DNA of 64,000 nt from Bryoerythrophyllum caledonicum (GCA_963971425.1 OZ020515.1:14214291-14278290), one strand, 5' to 3'; counted from the stretch's first letter, positions 34,807 to 46,192 are shown. Notes: generated by a model not told the origin, from the sequence alone. Translations and numbers: made by a program.

Positions 34807-36600
34807 CTAATCCATAAGTGTGGAAGTGGCATTGGCCTCAAACGCCGAAATAGCCTCCGGCGCCAACTTGGCCCGCATTGCCACCACTTCCTCTTCGGTG
34901 GATGGAGCTGTCACTACCTGCGACACCTCCAATGATGGCATAGGCACCTTGCCCTCCAACATACTACCCGCCAAGTGGAATACACCGGATGGTAGAAAAT
35001 TCGGTGTCAGAAAGTCTACATCGGCAAACACCGACAACCGCAACACCTTGTACGCCAAGGAATGTACGGCATTCATATGAGTAGAAGAAATTGGTGATAT
35101 GGTAGTTAAAACAGGAGCGGCACTAGGAGTAGCCGCATTTGCAATGTCAAAAGACAACGGTAGCCGCGGCTGACCGATGTGGTCCAATACTCCCACATGG
35201 CGTGGACGACCACTAGTTCCCGGCACACTAGATGATGGTGGCACTGCCTGAGCAGTGGTCTGAGCATGAGTGGCGACTGCAGCCACAACCTCTTCGTAAG
35301 CACCATACAAATATGCATCCATGGCTGAGGACGAACCACGACTCTTCACCGGAGCTCGTGCATTCACCACTTGTCCCAAAGAAGCATTCGCACTTAACTT
35401 CTTCTCCAACTCCGCTTCTTTGGTCTCCAAATCCTTCACCCGTGATGAACCCGGTCGCTTCTTCGGGTGGAGAACAAAGCAGTTTTCATCACTATGGCCG
35501 GACTTGCCACAGTGAGAACAAGTAACCGGCTTCTTTTCCTTGCCCGCAACCTTCTCACCAGACTTGGCCGCCTTGATCTTAAGCTTCACCTTTCCCTTCT
35601 CTGCCCCTTTCTTCTTGGAATAGTTAGGGTTTCCTTTGGGGTGACTGGGTTCTCCACAAACCCAGCAATGTTCAACCTTTTCAAGTTGTGCCTCCGCCAA
35701 GCTACTCGTCGCAATTGCAAGCTTTTTAGACTTAGGAGCGTCCATCAATGGCGTGACAAAGTCTGTGGCCTCGGACATGCCTAGCGCTCTATCAAGTGCT
35801 TCCACCTCAACAAATGTCTGAGCTAAACTTGCGTTGGCGTGATAATAAAAAAGAAGACGGAAATGATCAAGTCCACCATCCTCTTGTCCAACTTGGAGAT
35901 AAAAATCTTCACAAATTAGCCCTCCATGAAGACATCACCTGCCTTTGCCGCCAACCGCGCTAATCGGATATACATAGTGTCTGGCGTGTCCTTCTTTTCA
36001 CGGCGGAAATCCTGGATGCACTGCGTCTGATCACGTCGGAATCCCCCGTACCTCACCTCCAAGTGCGCCATGAACCGCGGTAGAGGGTCATCGACTGGTG
36101 GCGGACCGACGGCCACCAATGCCGCCCGCGTGGCGTGGGCCAAACGCAACATGGCTCCTATGCCGGACGCCTCATCTACAAGGACAATGTCCTTCTACTT
36201 GGAATTCTCACTAAAGGAGACTCCCTCCACCTTGAGCTAATCGGTAAAGACCGGGACACGAGCAACGTCGCTCTCCTTGAACGCAGTCACCAACTCCACC
36301 CGGTCGCGCCAGTAATCCTCATTCGGTCACAATTCCTCCGCATGCAGTACCGACCACTTTCCATAGGTCTGGAGTGCCTTCAGCTCCAAATGTTGGGGCA
36401 AAAGCTCAAAAGCGTACCAGTCGTTGAACGACAGTGAACGTTGACGCATTTCTTTCATCCATGTCTGGAAATGGAGCCACCAATTGGGTAGGAAGATGCC
36501 CCCAGCCTGACCTGAGAAACGATTACGCACAACCTGGCGGTGATTGTCCTCCATGTCGTCAAACGTGCCCACACTCCAAACTCAAAGCCTACAGCCGATA
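34807..36600 (-). pseudogene. Retrotransposon gag with zinc knuckles, decayed N-terminal part
   Basis: The longest frame (34807-35805, 332 aa) has one perfect CCHC knuckle CSHCGKSGHSDENC and a degraded one CWVCGEPSHPKGNPN lacking the last Cys. They are set in Lys-rich linkers, followed by a Ser/Pro/Ala-rich region. Upstream pieces in another frame (36572-36327 and 36152-35916) contain NDWYAFELLPQHLELKALQT and PLPRFMAHLEVRYGGF, the alpha-helical retrotransposon-gag segment. Gag packages the element's RNA. Frameshifts near 35.85 kb and several stops break it. Confidence 0.75.
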
Positions 36601-36700
36601 TCCAACGCCGAAATAGGCTCAAAAGCCTCGTCGGTATCTGACCTTGGTCCAAAGTCTGAAGCCGGTGCACTCTCCGGAGAATCTAGTGTGGAAGAACGGT

Positions 36701-37091
36701 AATATCGGCTTCTCGTACCCACCATAAACAAAAATCCCGCGGGTAACTATCTACGAGTGCTATTTAAAGGGTATCGGTACGGACAGACAACCTGCACATG
36801 CAAAATCACCAAGCTATGTGCTTTAGCGGTCATCACCTATGACTAATACAGGTTCAACCACATCCCCCCACATAAAAAGTCTTGGCGGCCATGAACCGGA
36901 GTTCATCACTATTGTACCCTATCACAATCTACTACAACAAGAAGTGGGGCCACCGGAAAACATTGGCAACAAGCTCGCAACACCGGGGAGGTACTGCACA
37001 AGAATCTAGAAAATCAAAACCGGATCCTCTCCCCCAACAACATAAAAGCGGAAAAGACAAGGAGTCAGAGCCACTGGCACACGTCTGCAGT
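36701..37091. other. Sequence between the two retroelement blocks
   Basis: This may include remains of the 5' LTR/leader of the element to the left (minus-strand GGGGGGATGTGG near 36870; TATTTAAAGG-like TATA near 36770), but no second LTR copy confirms it. No gene is supported. Confidence 0.35.
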
Positions 37092-37440
37092 CAGGGTTAC
37101 CAATCCCACGTCTTTGGGGGTCTGAGAGCATCCTATGATGTCATAAAACGAGGACGTCCTGACGTCACGTCGGACCGACCGTTCGGGGGGAGTAAAATGC
37201 ATTTACGGAAGGCCCTAGTAAGTTTTTTGGACTGTCGGATTCGACAAAGTGCCATGCGGACAGATCGCAGCCGTCAAATTGCGATAGACCGTCTGATCTG
37301 TCGCTGCCATCGGGGCGATCGGACGGCACCTCGGCCGTCCGCCTGATCGGACGGCGAGCGGACCGATCGGACGGCCTCGATTTGATCGCGCGGGCGCGCG
37401 ACGGCCGTGGTGGTGGTCGGTCTCATGGCCGTCCACCACC

Positions 37441-37449
37441 GTATAAAAG
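37441..37449 (+). promoter_or_regulatory. TATA box of the TIR element
   Basis: GTATAAAAGGCGG follows the CGGACGG-rich subterminal region and precedes the coding remnant that begins about 200 bp later on the plus strand. A very similar ATAAAAGGCGGACGGCC arrangement occurs at 59801-59810 on the minus strand. Confidence 0.55.
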
Positions 37450-37639
37450 GCGGTCTACCCACCTCATTTCCTTATTTTTTCCTTCTCCTCTTAAGAATAT
37501 ATTTTTGAGTGGATGCGGAGTAGCTTTGGATGGCATTTTTCCATTCACTGGCTCCTATCTTAAAGAGGGAAAAAATGATTCACATTGATGGAAAGGTTTT
37601 GCCGTTTCTTTAAAAGTTTTCTAAAAACTTGTTTTAGGT

Positions 37640-38492
37640 ACAAACGGCGGCGATTTGAAGAAGTTGCCAAAGGTCAAGAAGAAGCAGAAGGTTGCGGACT
37701 TTGGTCCAAAGCTTCATCCATCCACGACATTCCATCTGAGGATTGCAAGATTTTCCTCATAGAACTGATTGTTAGATTCTATGAGATAAACACTTTTTGA
37801 TCATTGGAGAGCATGTATGTCAGATGTCGGGATAAAGGCCCCGAGAAGTTCCGGACAGACATGTGGCAGCACATGATGGACGCGCTTCAAGCCCCGGTGT
37901 GGAATACAGAGATCCAGAAGCGGGGGTTTTTTAACTTCTTGGAATGCACGATGCACTCTGGAATGCCAAGAACTTGTTGACCAAGTTTGGGAGGTTCAAT
38001 CTCGCGGCGGATGGAGATATCGACGACGTCTTGTTGAAGGCTGATTTGTTTGTGGCCCAGATGAAACCATTCGCGAAGATTTGAAACAGGCGTGGCTCCG
38101 TGGAATGGTAGAATTTGATAAAGGGGCACCAAAAAGACCTGCTGCGAAAAGCCCATCTCATTGCCATTTCGCCAACAGCGGCGGTTATACGAATGGACAA
38201 TGCCAACAAGAGAGGTGGATACGCCACCATTTGCAAAGTCCGCATTGAGGGTGCTCCGGGCATTGAACTATTCTGGGAATTTGCCGCCAAATTGTCCAAC
38301 CAATCGGAGACACGGCCGGACTTGGCAAAAGTGGAGCATCAAAACGAGTCGATGGCGGTGAGGATTCCACATCCGGGTGTCATCTGTTTCGTGGCCATTT
38401 ATCCGGACAAGTACGAAGGCTATGCGTTATGGTGGAATGGCGGGACAATTCGAGAGATTCCGATTATGGTGACGATGTTTCTATACATTTAA
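37640..38492 (+). pseudogene. Unidentified coding remnant inside the TIR element
   Basis: Stretches with protein-like composition occur in two alternating plus-strand frames: IFLIELIVRFYEINTF, CRDKGPEKFRTDMWQHMMDA, LQAPVWNTEIQKRGFF, LLTKFGRFNLAADGDIDDVL, KADLFVAQMKPFAKI, LRKAHLIAISPTAAVIRMDN, then IPHPGVICFVAIYPDKYEGY and ALWWNGG. At least one frameshift and several stops interrupt it. I do not recognise the family. By position it is the element's own gene (transposase accessory or cargo). The gap at 38659 hides what follows. Confidence 0.5.
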
Positions 38493-38658
38493 ACTATGGG
38501 AGATTATCCGAGGATGAGATTATTCGAGCTCATCAAGTCGTTAGTTTTTGCAAAAACAGACCGAGCTTGCGTAGGCGTTGTTGCATATCATAACGAGGTC
38601 CACAATAGCAACAATCTCCACAACGACTTGTCTCCAGACAATATCCCCCTCCACTTCC

Positions 38659-38858
38659 NNNNNNNNNNNNNNNNNNNNNNNNNNNNNNNNNNNNNNNNNN
38701 NNNNNNNNNNNNNNNNNNNNNNNNNNNNNNNNNNNNNNNNNNNNNNNNNNNNNNNNNNNNNNNNNNNNNNNNNNNNNNNNNNNNNNNNNNNNNNNNNNNN
38801 NNNNNNNNNNNNNNNNNNNNNNNNNNNNNNNNNNNNNNNNNNNNNNNNNNNNNNNNNN
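38659..38858. other. Assembly gap (200 N)
   Basis: Exactly 200 undetermined bases, a conventional placeholder length, fall within the TIR element between its coding remnant and its right inverted repeat. The true distance is unknown, and the scaffolding across it relies on repetitive sequence. Confidence 0.99.
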
Positions 38859-38969
38859 CGGCTGCGATCTGGCCGCGTGGCACTTCGTTGAATCCGACGG
38901 TCCAAAAAACTTACCAGGGCCTTCCGTAAATGCATTTTACCCCCCCCGGACGCTACGTCCGACGTGACG

Positions 38970-41900
38970 TCAGGACGTCCTCGTCTTAGGACGTCCTAGG
39001 ACGCTCTCAAACCCTCGAGGACGTCGGATTGGTAACCCTGATGAATCATTGTCTTCTTGTTGGCTTAGGCTTGAATCATCTCCTGACATGTCCTCAAAGC
39101 AATATCTGCCATCTCTCTTCTTGAATGCCTTGATTCTCTTGCCAGCTACTGGAATTCTCAATAGCGTTCCATCTAACTCACGAAGTGTATAAGTAGCATT
39201 ATTATGTACTTCCACCACTACATATGGTCCAAACCATCTACGTGCAAACTTTCTGAGAGTACTATGTTGATGCTCCAGAGTGCTATCAAACACTAATACC
39301 CAATCCCCAACTCGAATCTGGTTTGTCCTCAACCGATGAGTTCTATCAAATCTGGCTTTGTTCTTCAACCGCGCTATCTTCATCCTTTCGATGGCCACAT
39401 TGTGGTCTTCAGGCAATCTTTCCAATTGCTTTATGCGGAGTTCTAATAATCTTTCTGTGCTAACTCCATCTTCCCAATCCAAAAACACCCAAGTAGGCAA
39501 TGAGTCTTCTACAGGCAATATTGGTTTTTGTCCCATCATAAGCTCAATTGGCATATAGCCAGTGACAGTACTATGTGTAGTCCTGTCTGCCCACAATGCA
39601 AATGGTAGAAGTCTAGGCCAATGCTTTGGTTTTCCTTTACAGGCTTTGACAAGTGCGTTGATGATTGGAGGATGTCCTCGTTCACTCTTGCCATTAGCCT
39701 CAGGGTTATAAGCGGTAGTTAGCCTCAGTTTCACACCATACCTTTGAAAAAAACTTCTAGCTTCAGCTGCATTTAATTCTCCACGATCTGCTCTCATTCT
39801 GCCAACACTACCATATCTGCTGAAAATGTCTTCTAGGATGAACCTACAAATTCCTTCGGTAGACTTAGTTCTCAAGGCTCTACCTTCTACAAAATTTGAG
39901 AGTTCTTCCCTTGCCAAAACAAGGTACTTCATACTCCACAAACCTGATGGCATCGCGACTAAGTCAATTACCCATTGAAAATGTATGGCAAGTGGGTAGG
40001 TTGGATGCAACTCATCTCTGTATCTAATTTTTGATTGGAGTTGACAATCAATGCATGAAGCTACAAATTCTTCCACATCCTTGTACAAACCCTTCCACTA
40101 ATACCGTTCTTTGATTTTGTTGTAAGTGGCCCAAATTCCTCTGTGTCCTGCCCAAAGTGTGTCATGAAATTCTTTGAGGACTTGATTTTTGGTATCAGTA
40201 TCATCAACCACTCTTAACGGCATCCCATCTTTCCTCTTTGGCCTCTTCCATAACAATCCATCTCTCAAAAGATAACCATAAGACTGGTGTCTAATATCTT
40301 TATATGTCTTGTCTGACCAGTCTCTATGTTTCTTCAAAGTGCTGAGATATAAGCCAATATCCTTCAGCCTTCCTTCAAATAGATCTACCTTGAAAGATAA
40401 ATCACCATCACTTAAGCCCAACCCATCAAGTGTCATAACATAACCATAATCCCTTTCCTCATAGTCCTCTCCAATCTCTTGTGCCACCATCTCTTCCTCG
40501 CACATAAATCTGGCTCTTGATAACATATCTGCCACTGAATTCATCTTGCCAGTAATATGTGTTAACACAGGATTCAGTGATCTGATATATGCTATCCATC
40601 TCAGCATTGCAATATCTGGAGTAGAGCAATTAGCCACCATTCCGAGTAATGGTAAACAATCAGTCTCAAGCACAACATCAGCACCAATTAAATAGTTTCT
40701 TTCTGCCTTCAATGCTGTAAGTGCCCCTAAAAGTTCTCTCTTCACTTGTGGATACGCTCTTTGACGTTCTGTGAGAATTCTTGCTCCAAATCTTATGGCA
40801 TACCTTCGTCCTTCTACATCATCTTGACCAACAGCCCAACCTGTAGCAATTGGACTGGTATCAACTGTTATAATGACTGGTCTACCACAGTTGTAATCCA
40901 CTTGCTTCAAAACTGGTGGAGACATCAAAGTTTCCTTCAAGCCTTCCATGGCTAACTCTTGTTTTTGCCCCCACTTGAATTTAATCCCTTTCCTCAAAAG
41001 CTTGTACAACGGATCAGCAAGATGAGCAAAATGTGGAACCCATATTTGGTAGAAGACACAAGCCCCTAAAAACCTCCTTACTTCAGTGATGCTACCACAT
41101 GGCTTCATCCTAGAGATAGCATCTACTTTCTCAGGGTTAGGTTTTCTGCCGTATACTCCACACAAATGACCAACCACAATAATCTCATCAACACCAAACT
41201 TGGACTTCTCTACGGATAATGTCAAGTCCACCTCTCCAAGTCTGTTTAAGATCATTTCCACATCTCTTATGTGGTTCTAGACAAATACTCTGCAACCATC
41301 GTCATCCGTAGTCAAGTCCTTGATTTCTTCTTTGCAGCCTTTAATGGGAATATCATCTACAAAGGGTATAGTTTTCTCAGGCACAAAATCCTTGAGGATC
41401 TGGTTCATCGCGTTTTGCATATGCGCCACCGAATTAGTGGCTCCCTGGGGCAATGTGCACATTCTAACAAGTCCTAATGGAGATTTCATGGTAGTCAGAT
41501 CTCTGCTTTCGTTCGCAAGTTGGAACTGATCATAACCAGAATATAAGTCTCCAATGGAATAGATGGCATGTCCCGCAAATGCTTCAGCAACCTCATCCAC
41601 AATTGGCCCTGACCCTTTGTTTCTAATAGTAACCTTATTGGCTGGCTGCATATCTTGTATAAATCTAAGTGCACCAGACTTCTTTGGCACTGTAAACCAA
41701 CGGTTGGAGTATGGAGCCATTGAAGGCTCAAGTATACCCATCTGCATCTTCTCTTTCAACAAATTCACCAACTTATGAAGTAATGCTCTTGGCACTGGTA
41801 TAGGCTTTAAGTCCCACGGCACATGAGGAACTGTAAAAATCACCATTGGTACAACCACACTAGGATGGACACATCCAATTTCTTCTGGTGAAGAAGAAAA

Positions 41901-42582
41901 TGATTTCCCATGTTTAGAGAGCATATCTTGGAACATTTTTCTCTCTTGTGCATGTAAGAAATCACCCCCTCCAATCTTTAGTCCAGCCAATGACTCCTCA
42001 GTAAACTTGTGCCCAATTTTCCTTGTTTCTCTTAGCCCTGGCTCTTTTTCAGCTTGCTTGATATGTTCCTCAGTGTCTGGTGGCAATTGAGTTGCCACCG
42101 GCCTCACTTTCTTCGCCACGGTCTTGTATTTGGTATTAACCCTAGCCTCAAGATGAGAAACATAACTTCCGGTAGACTCCATGGTTGTTCTTGTTTCCAG
42201 TACCTCGTCATAAAGTTCCCTTGAATGAATCTCGATTATAACATCTCTTGGTCCCGAGCTTTGAGCTAACACTCCTTCCAAAGTCCTTATTATATCGTCT
42301 GAAAAACCTTCCTCTTCTATAACTCCTGTAATACACTCATCACTCAATACCACACCTACTCTTTTTAATTTTTCTTCAGTCTTTCTAATCCATCTCTTAT
42401 GTACACGGTCCAACTCTGTAATTTTTGTAAAGCTGACCAAACCATCCTTTGCTAAACTTAAAAGTCCACAACCACCATTTTTTACACTGGGGAATGTAGT
42501 ATTCGATGATCTGTTAGCACCCGTGGATCCCCAGTCTCCACGCGTGCAATCTAGAAATCCTGAAAGTCTTCGTTGCCACGGT
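38970..42582 (-). pseudogene. Ty3-type pol polyprotein (RT-RNase H-integrase), near-intact with two in-frame stops
   Basis: A single minus-strand frame stays open from about 42582 to 38970 except for TAG stops at 41277-41279 and 40098-40100. It overlaps the end of gag by about 30 nt in the -1 frame, consistent with frameshift expression. The reverse transcriptase has IPVPRALLHKLVNLLKE, SNRWFTVPKKSGALRFIQD, YSIGDLYSGYDQFQL, LPQGATNSVAHMQ and the catalytic FVDDIPIKG. RNase H has IITVDTSPIATGWAVGQ, ERQRAYPQVKRELLGALTAL and VLETDCLPLLG. Integrase has the zinc region HDTLWAGHRGIWATYNKIKE, CIDCQ, core DLVAMPSG, RADRGELNAAEA, NPEANGKSERGH, and the GPY/F module RWFGPYVV. No chromodomain is seen. The last 23 codons come from the inserted TIR element, so the native C-terminus is lost. 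Confidence 0.88.
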
Positions 42583-45256
42583 CATAACCCATAGGTTCAT
42601 CTCTAAGCTGATCCCTATGTCTCTCATTGTTTGATTTCACGGTGAGAAACTGTACAGCTTGCATCCCATCCAAACTACGAATTCTTGCATAGTGTGAGCC
42701 ATCATCCAAAACCTTGGTCTCCATCCTTGTTGCTGTAATATATGGCTGACCAAGAATAATAGGATAAGACCCATAGTTTTGAACAAAGTAGTTTTGTTCC
42801 ACCTCAACATTTCCAATCTTGGTCTTGACCGCTGGACATGCTCCATACAACTTGCCTTTCTCATTGTTTGCCGCCCGCATCACCCATCCATGGTTAATAT
42901 CAATAGGCCATTTTCCTTTCTCATATAACTTCCTGAATATGATATTAATTTCTGAACCATGGTCCACAAGGGCTAAAAAAGTCTCATCCAAGTCTCCAAG
43001 TTTAACACGTGTCTCTGTAGTGGCTCTTGCCCAAAATGGATGAGTAAAAGCTGTCATTGCTTCACTCCCACGCATCACTTGAGACTTGTTGTGCAAGCAA
43101 CAAGAAACATTGGCTTCTATAAAAGCCTCTTCTCCACTGACTCGCTGTAGTGTATCGTCCTCCACAAGTGCTCTGTTTTTCTCTTCCACCATCCTCTCTT
43201 CTTGGTTCTTGTTAGAATTTGCTTCAACCATATTCTTGACACTACAGCTGCAAGCAAACATCTTCAAAACCTCATCCTCCATTTCTCCATTCAATAGTTC
43301 TTCAATTCCTTCATCATCTTCATCAGTCTTTATAAAGACACACTCTGTCTTCTTCTCTTGGCCTTCTGTATCCACATGGTCATACATCAATGCAAATACT
43401 TGACCAATTTCTTCCTCCTCATCTTCTGTCATATGAGTGTCCATTGCTCTGGTCATCACTGTTTCGACAGTGATCTGTCTCTTCTTCTTGATGACATCAA
43501 TGATGAGCTCATGAAAGTCCTTTTTGGCTATGCCAAGGGCTTCCCTCAGAGTAAACTCTATCTTGGCATCCAAAATCCTCTCTTCTAGAATACCTTTCAT
43601 ATCGATAGAGGTCTCAATATCAGACTGAAGTCTATAAGCCGGTGCTTTGCCCTTCCCCTTTACTCCATCTTCCTTCGCTTTCTTCTCACCACTCATTCTT
43701 TCCTCCCACTTCTCCTTCGGAAGCGGTGCACCTCCTGGATGAGAGGTAGAAGGTCGTCCTTCTTGCCTCTGTCGTGTTTGACCTGCTGGGCCTTGATTCT
43801 GAACATTTTCCTTCCCAACAGGTGTCTTCTTCTTGCTAGCAGGTTCTTCAGCTTCATCTTCTGTATTTCTACCTCTCTTCACTTCTACAATCACATCCTG
43901 AGGCTCTTTCTCTCCATTCTCACTTCCCAAGTAGGCTTTGATGGTATTAGAGTCCACAGGATCATCCCAACCCGTTAGACTTCTGATAATTTGAGCCCCC
44001 CTGATCATAACTTCTCGATTCGGATTTGATAATGCTTCCACCCCATTCTGTACTGCTTGAATATTGTAAGTTTCAGCATCTCTGAGATGAATAGAGCTAG
44101 TCCTACCTAGCTTATCATCCACCAATTTCTTCATCCCTCCTTTACCAAAGTTCGTGGCCAGTGGATCACCTGATGTAGCATCTCTGATCATCCCTTCTCT
44201 GAAAATGATGATACCCGCCTTCAAGTCATCTGCAAAAAACTTGCAGTCTCCACGTTTGTGACTCGGGTCATCACAATAAATACATCGCACAACAAATCCT
44301 CTCGAGCCATCAGCAGAGCGGGTGTCGTTCGTCATACGGCCTTTTTTCAGAGCACTCATCTCCACCTTCAGTTCCTTGAGGCCTTTCACAAGATCTTCGA
44401 GAGTGTCATTATCAAGGACTTTGCCACTAGACGAACTTGATGGCGTTGAAGATACCGAAGATGCTGGAGTCTTGGAAAACGATACCAATGGTGCATCACC
44501 CCTCGATATAACTCCACGAGCCTTTACACGTTGCTGCTTGGCAATAAGGCTCACTGACTCCTCCAATCTCCTCCAGTTGGGATCAAAACCTCCCTCGGCT
44601 GTCACGTCTTGAAGAATAAGAAGGAGTCTGTCTTCCAAGACATCATCAGCAGCTTGGAGAAATAACTCGGACTTCCTCGTATCAAGAAGCCGCTTCTCAG
44701 ATAGGGGAAGTTGACCATACTTCTTCTCAAACTCTCTCAAGAGTTCGTTTGGCCCCATGGTCTTTCCAGGCTGCATTTCCACCCACTCCAAGAATGCCCT
44801 CTTAGACATTCGCTGAGAATCTTCATCAAAATACTCTTCCTTCAACCTCTCAGCAAACCTTGCCCATGTATTTACATTCACTGCATCATGGAGTTCTCTC
44901 ACTCTTTCTCGAATCTCGGGCACAACCGCAAGATCAAACGTCTCTATCATTCGTGCCTCCGGCACCTGATAAATCTCCATCTCACAAGTGTATGCCCTCA
45001 AAAACCCCGTGATATTCTTGCCATCAAATCTTCCAATCTTACTGATGACATCCCTCAATGCTTTCGTAGCTCCTTGTCCTGCCATATTAGTAGCCTGTTG
45101 GCCCATAAACAACTGCATGGCCCGAACAAAGTCCGCCGTGAAATTGATACCACCACCAATATCTCCAACACCACCCCCAGAGGATGACCCACCGTCGTGA
45201 TCTCCCATCTTGTCTTGACCAAATAAGTAGCCCCAAGGCTCTCTCAGTGGAAGCAC
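42551..45256 (-). CDS. Retrotransposon gag-protease polyprotein, 901 aa, intact
   Basis: One uninterrupted frame. The start could be MLPLREPWGY or, more likely, MGDHDGGSSS 16 residues on, which begins a Gly/Ser-rich stretch. The gag helical region holds ISKIGRFDGKNITGFLRAYT, WARFAERLKEEYFDED and FLEWVEMQPGKTMGPNELLR. A single CCHC knuckle CIYCDDPSHKRGDC lies near residue 320. A long charged region follows (KKKTPVGKEN, EKWEERMSGEKKAKEDG). The C-terminal aspartic protease has FLALVDHGSEINII (Asp-His-Gly in place of the common DSG/DTG) and YPIILGQPYI. The function is capsid assembly and polyprotein processing. The fusion of protease to gag, with pol in another frame, is an organisation known in some Ty3 lineages. 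Confidence 0.9.
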   Translation of the reverse strand: MLPLREPWGYLFGQDKMGDHDGGSSSGGGVGDIGGGINFTADFVRAMQLFMGQQATNMAGQGATKALRDVISKIGRFDGKNITGFLRAYTCEMEIYQVPEARMIETFDLAVVPEIRERVRELHDAVNVNTWARFAERLKEEYFDEDSQRMSKRAFLEWVEMQPGKTMGPNELLREFEKKYGQLPLSEKRLLDTRKSELFLQAADDVLEDRLLLILQDVTAEGGFDPNWRRLEESVSLIAKQQRVKARGVISRGDAPLVSFSKTPASSVSSTPSSSSSGKVLDNDTLEDLVKGLKELKVEMSALKKGRMTNDTRSADGSRGFVVRCIYCDDPSHKRGDCKFFADDLKAGIIIFREGMIRDATSGDPLATNFGKGGMKKLVDDKLGRTSSIHLRDAETYNIQAVQNGVEALSNPNREVMIRGAQIIRSLTGWDDPVDSNTIKAYLGSENGEKEPQDVIVEVKRGRNTEDEAEEPASKKKTPVGKENVQNQGPAGQTRQRQEGRPSTSHPGGAPLPKEKWEERMSGEKKAKEDGVKGKGKAPAYRLQSDIETSIDMKGILEERILDAKIEFTLREALGIAKKDFHELIIDVIKKKRQITVETVMTRAMDTHMTEDEEEEIGQVFALMYDHVDTEGQEKKTECVFIKTDEDDEGIEELLNGEMEDEVLKMFACSCSVKNMVEANSNKNQEERMVEEKNRALVEDDTLQRVSGEEAFIEANVSCCLHNKSQVMRGSEAMTAFTHPFWARATTETRVKLGDLDETFLALVDHGSEINIIFRKLYEKGKWPIDINHGWVMRAANNEKGKLYGACPAVKTKIGNVEVEQNYFVQNYGSYPIILGQPYITATRMETKVLDDGSHYARIRSLDGMQAVQFLTVKSNNERHRDQLRDEPMGYDRGNEDFQDF

Positions 45257-45300
45257 CTAATGTCGTGGAGAGAGAATTTGCCTTGGGAAAACGTAGGGTT

Positions 45301-45315
45301 CTTGGCTGCTACCAA
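45301..45315 (-). other. Primer-binding-site-like sequence
   Basis: On the minus strand TTGGTAGCAGCCAAG lies just inside the presumed 5' LTR end (..CTTCA) and about 45 bp before gag. It starts TGG, complementary to a tRNA 3' CCA. The matching tRNA cannot be named from this window. Confidence 0.45.
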
Positions 45316-45539
45316 TTTCAGTAAATGAAGAAGGGAGGTGTAATAAAGGCGTTCTTCATTGGTGATAAATTTGAAATAATACAAAGTAAGACTTAGATCT
45401 TCAATAAAGGTAAACTTCTTGACTCATCTTGACAAACCCTCGCAAGTGATTAAACAAGTAGTTTGAATGAACTTGGGGCAGCAGAATCTTCTCTCATTCT
45501 ATCAAGCTCTACCACTTCATACTTAACTTTATATGAGCA

Positions 45540-46115
45540 TGCAATAGCTTCCTAGAAAGCTAATACAGTAAGGCTCATACATACAAAATTTAAATATAAA
45601 AAAATCTATACAAATACTTCTATGAGGAATCAAAGTCACTGCTCTAATTTGCTCAAGGCAGTTGACTCCTTTCCACTCAATCTAGCATAACTCTCTCAAA
45701 TCAACTCCAATCCACTTACGTAATAGCTTTTTGAAAAGCTAACAACAAGATCAACAAGTGATAAAATTCTCAATCCTACTGACTCTATATACAATGAACT
45801 ATAGTTGCTCAAAGTCACTGCTTGAAACTTGTGGAAAACAACCCGCTCCTCCGAGAACACTCCTTCAATAGATCAAGTGCCACGACTCCATAACAACTCG
45901 GATTTGAGCTTATGATAGCTCATTGGAAAGCTAATACAATCAACACTATACACACAAAGATTCATTATCTCACTCTTTGTATACAAGTTTCTACATAGAA
46001 TCAAAGTTACTGCTCTCGAAAGTTCATGGCAGCAGTACCCTCGTTTATTCAAATCCACACCACAGCTTCTACATAACTCCGATTGGAGTGTGTGATAGCT
46101 TGTTGGAAAGCTATT
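45540..46115 (-). repeat. Four degenerate ~180-bp tandem repeats in the LTR/leader
   Basis: The palindrome-like core TAGCTT..TGGAAAGCTA recurs at about 45548, 45724, 45914 and 46096 (spacings 176, 190 and 182 bp). It is accompanied each time by CAAAGT(C/T)ACTGCT and ATAACTC-type phrases. The units are well diverged. They lie downstream of the TATA box, so would be in the transcript's R/U5 or leader. Confidence 0.7.
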
Positions 46116-46192
46116 AAAAAGTTCTACAACACTCTAAAAACTGACATCAAAACTCACAAAACTCTACCTGTCACACTGGAAAATCCGAGCGT

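Larger units (their letters stand above)
29311..36700 (-). mobile_element. Decayed Ty3/gypsy-type retrotransposon carrying a DNA methyltransferase and a PHD finger
   Basis: On the minus strand the domain order is gag (zinc knuckle), aspartic protease, C5 cytosine methyltransferase, reverse transcriptase, RNase H, integrase, PHD finger. Pol order RT-RH-IN places it in Ty3/gypsy. Domains lie in several frames broken by stops, so this copy is inactive. The 5' LTR is not identified; sequence right of 36700 gives no match to the repeats on the left, and the next element begins at 37092. The stretch 29311-29677 holds no recognised protein. Confidence 0.85.
37092..39040. mobile_element. DNA transposon-like element with long (about 190 bp) terminal inverted repeats
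   Basis: The left end CAGGGTTACCAATCCCACGT and the right end (reverse complement CAGGGTTACCAATCCGACGT) continue as inverted repeats through AAATGCATTTACGGAAGGCC, GTAAGTTTTTTGGAC and CAGATCGCAGCCG, at which point the right arm meets the gap. Inside the left end CGGACGG/CCGTCCG motifs are dense (37315-37440), a typical subterminal transposase-binding pattern. Long TIRs suggest a Mutator-like or hAT-like element. The flanks (37083-37091 versus 39041-39049) show no target duplication. The right end sits within the 3' part of the next retroelement's pol frame. Confidence 0.65.

Noticed and set aside
34820..35784. Several 60-105-codon plus-strand frames
   Set aside because: They mirror the gag pseudogene on the minus strand and have no domain content.
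44711..45187. 158-codon plus-strand open frame
   Set aside because: Antisense shadow of the intact 901-codon gag frame.
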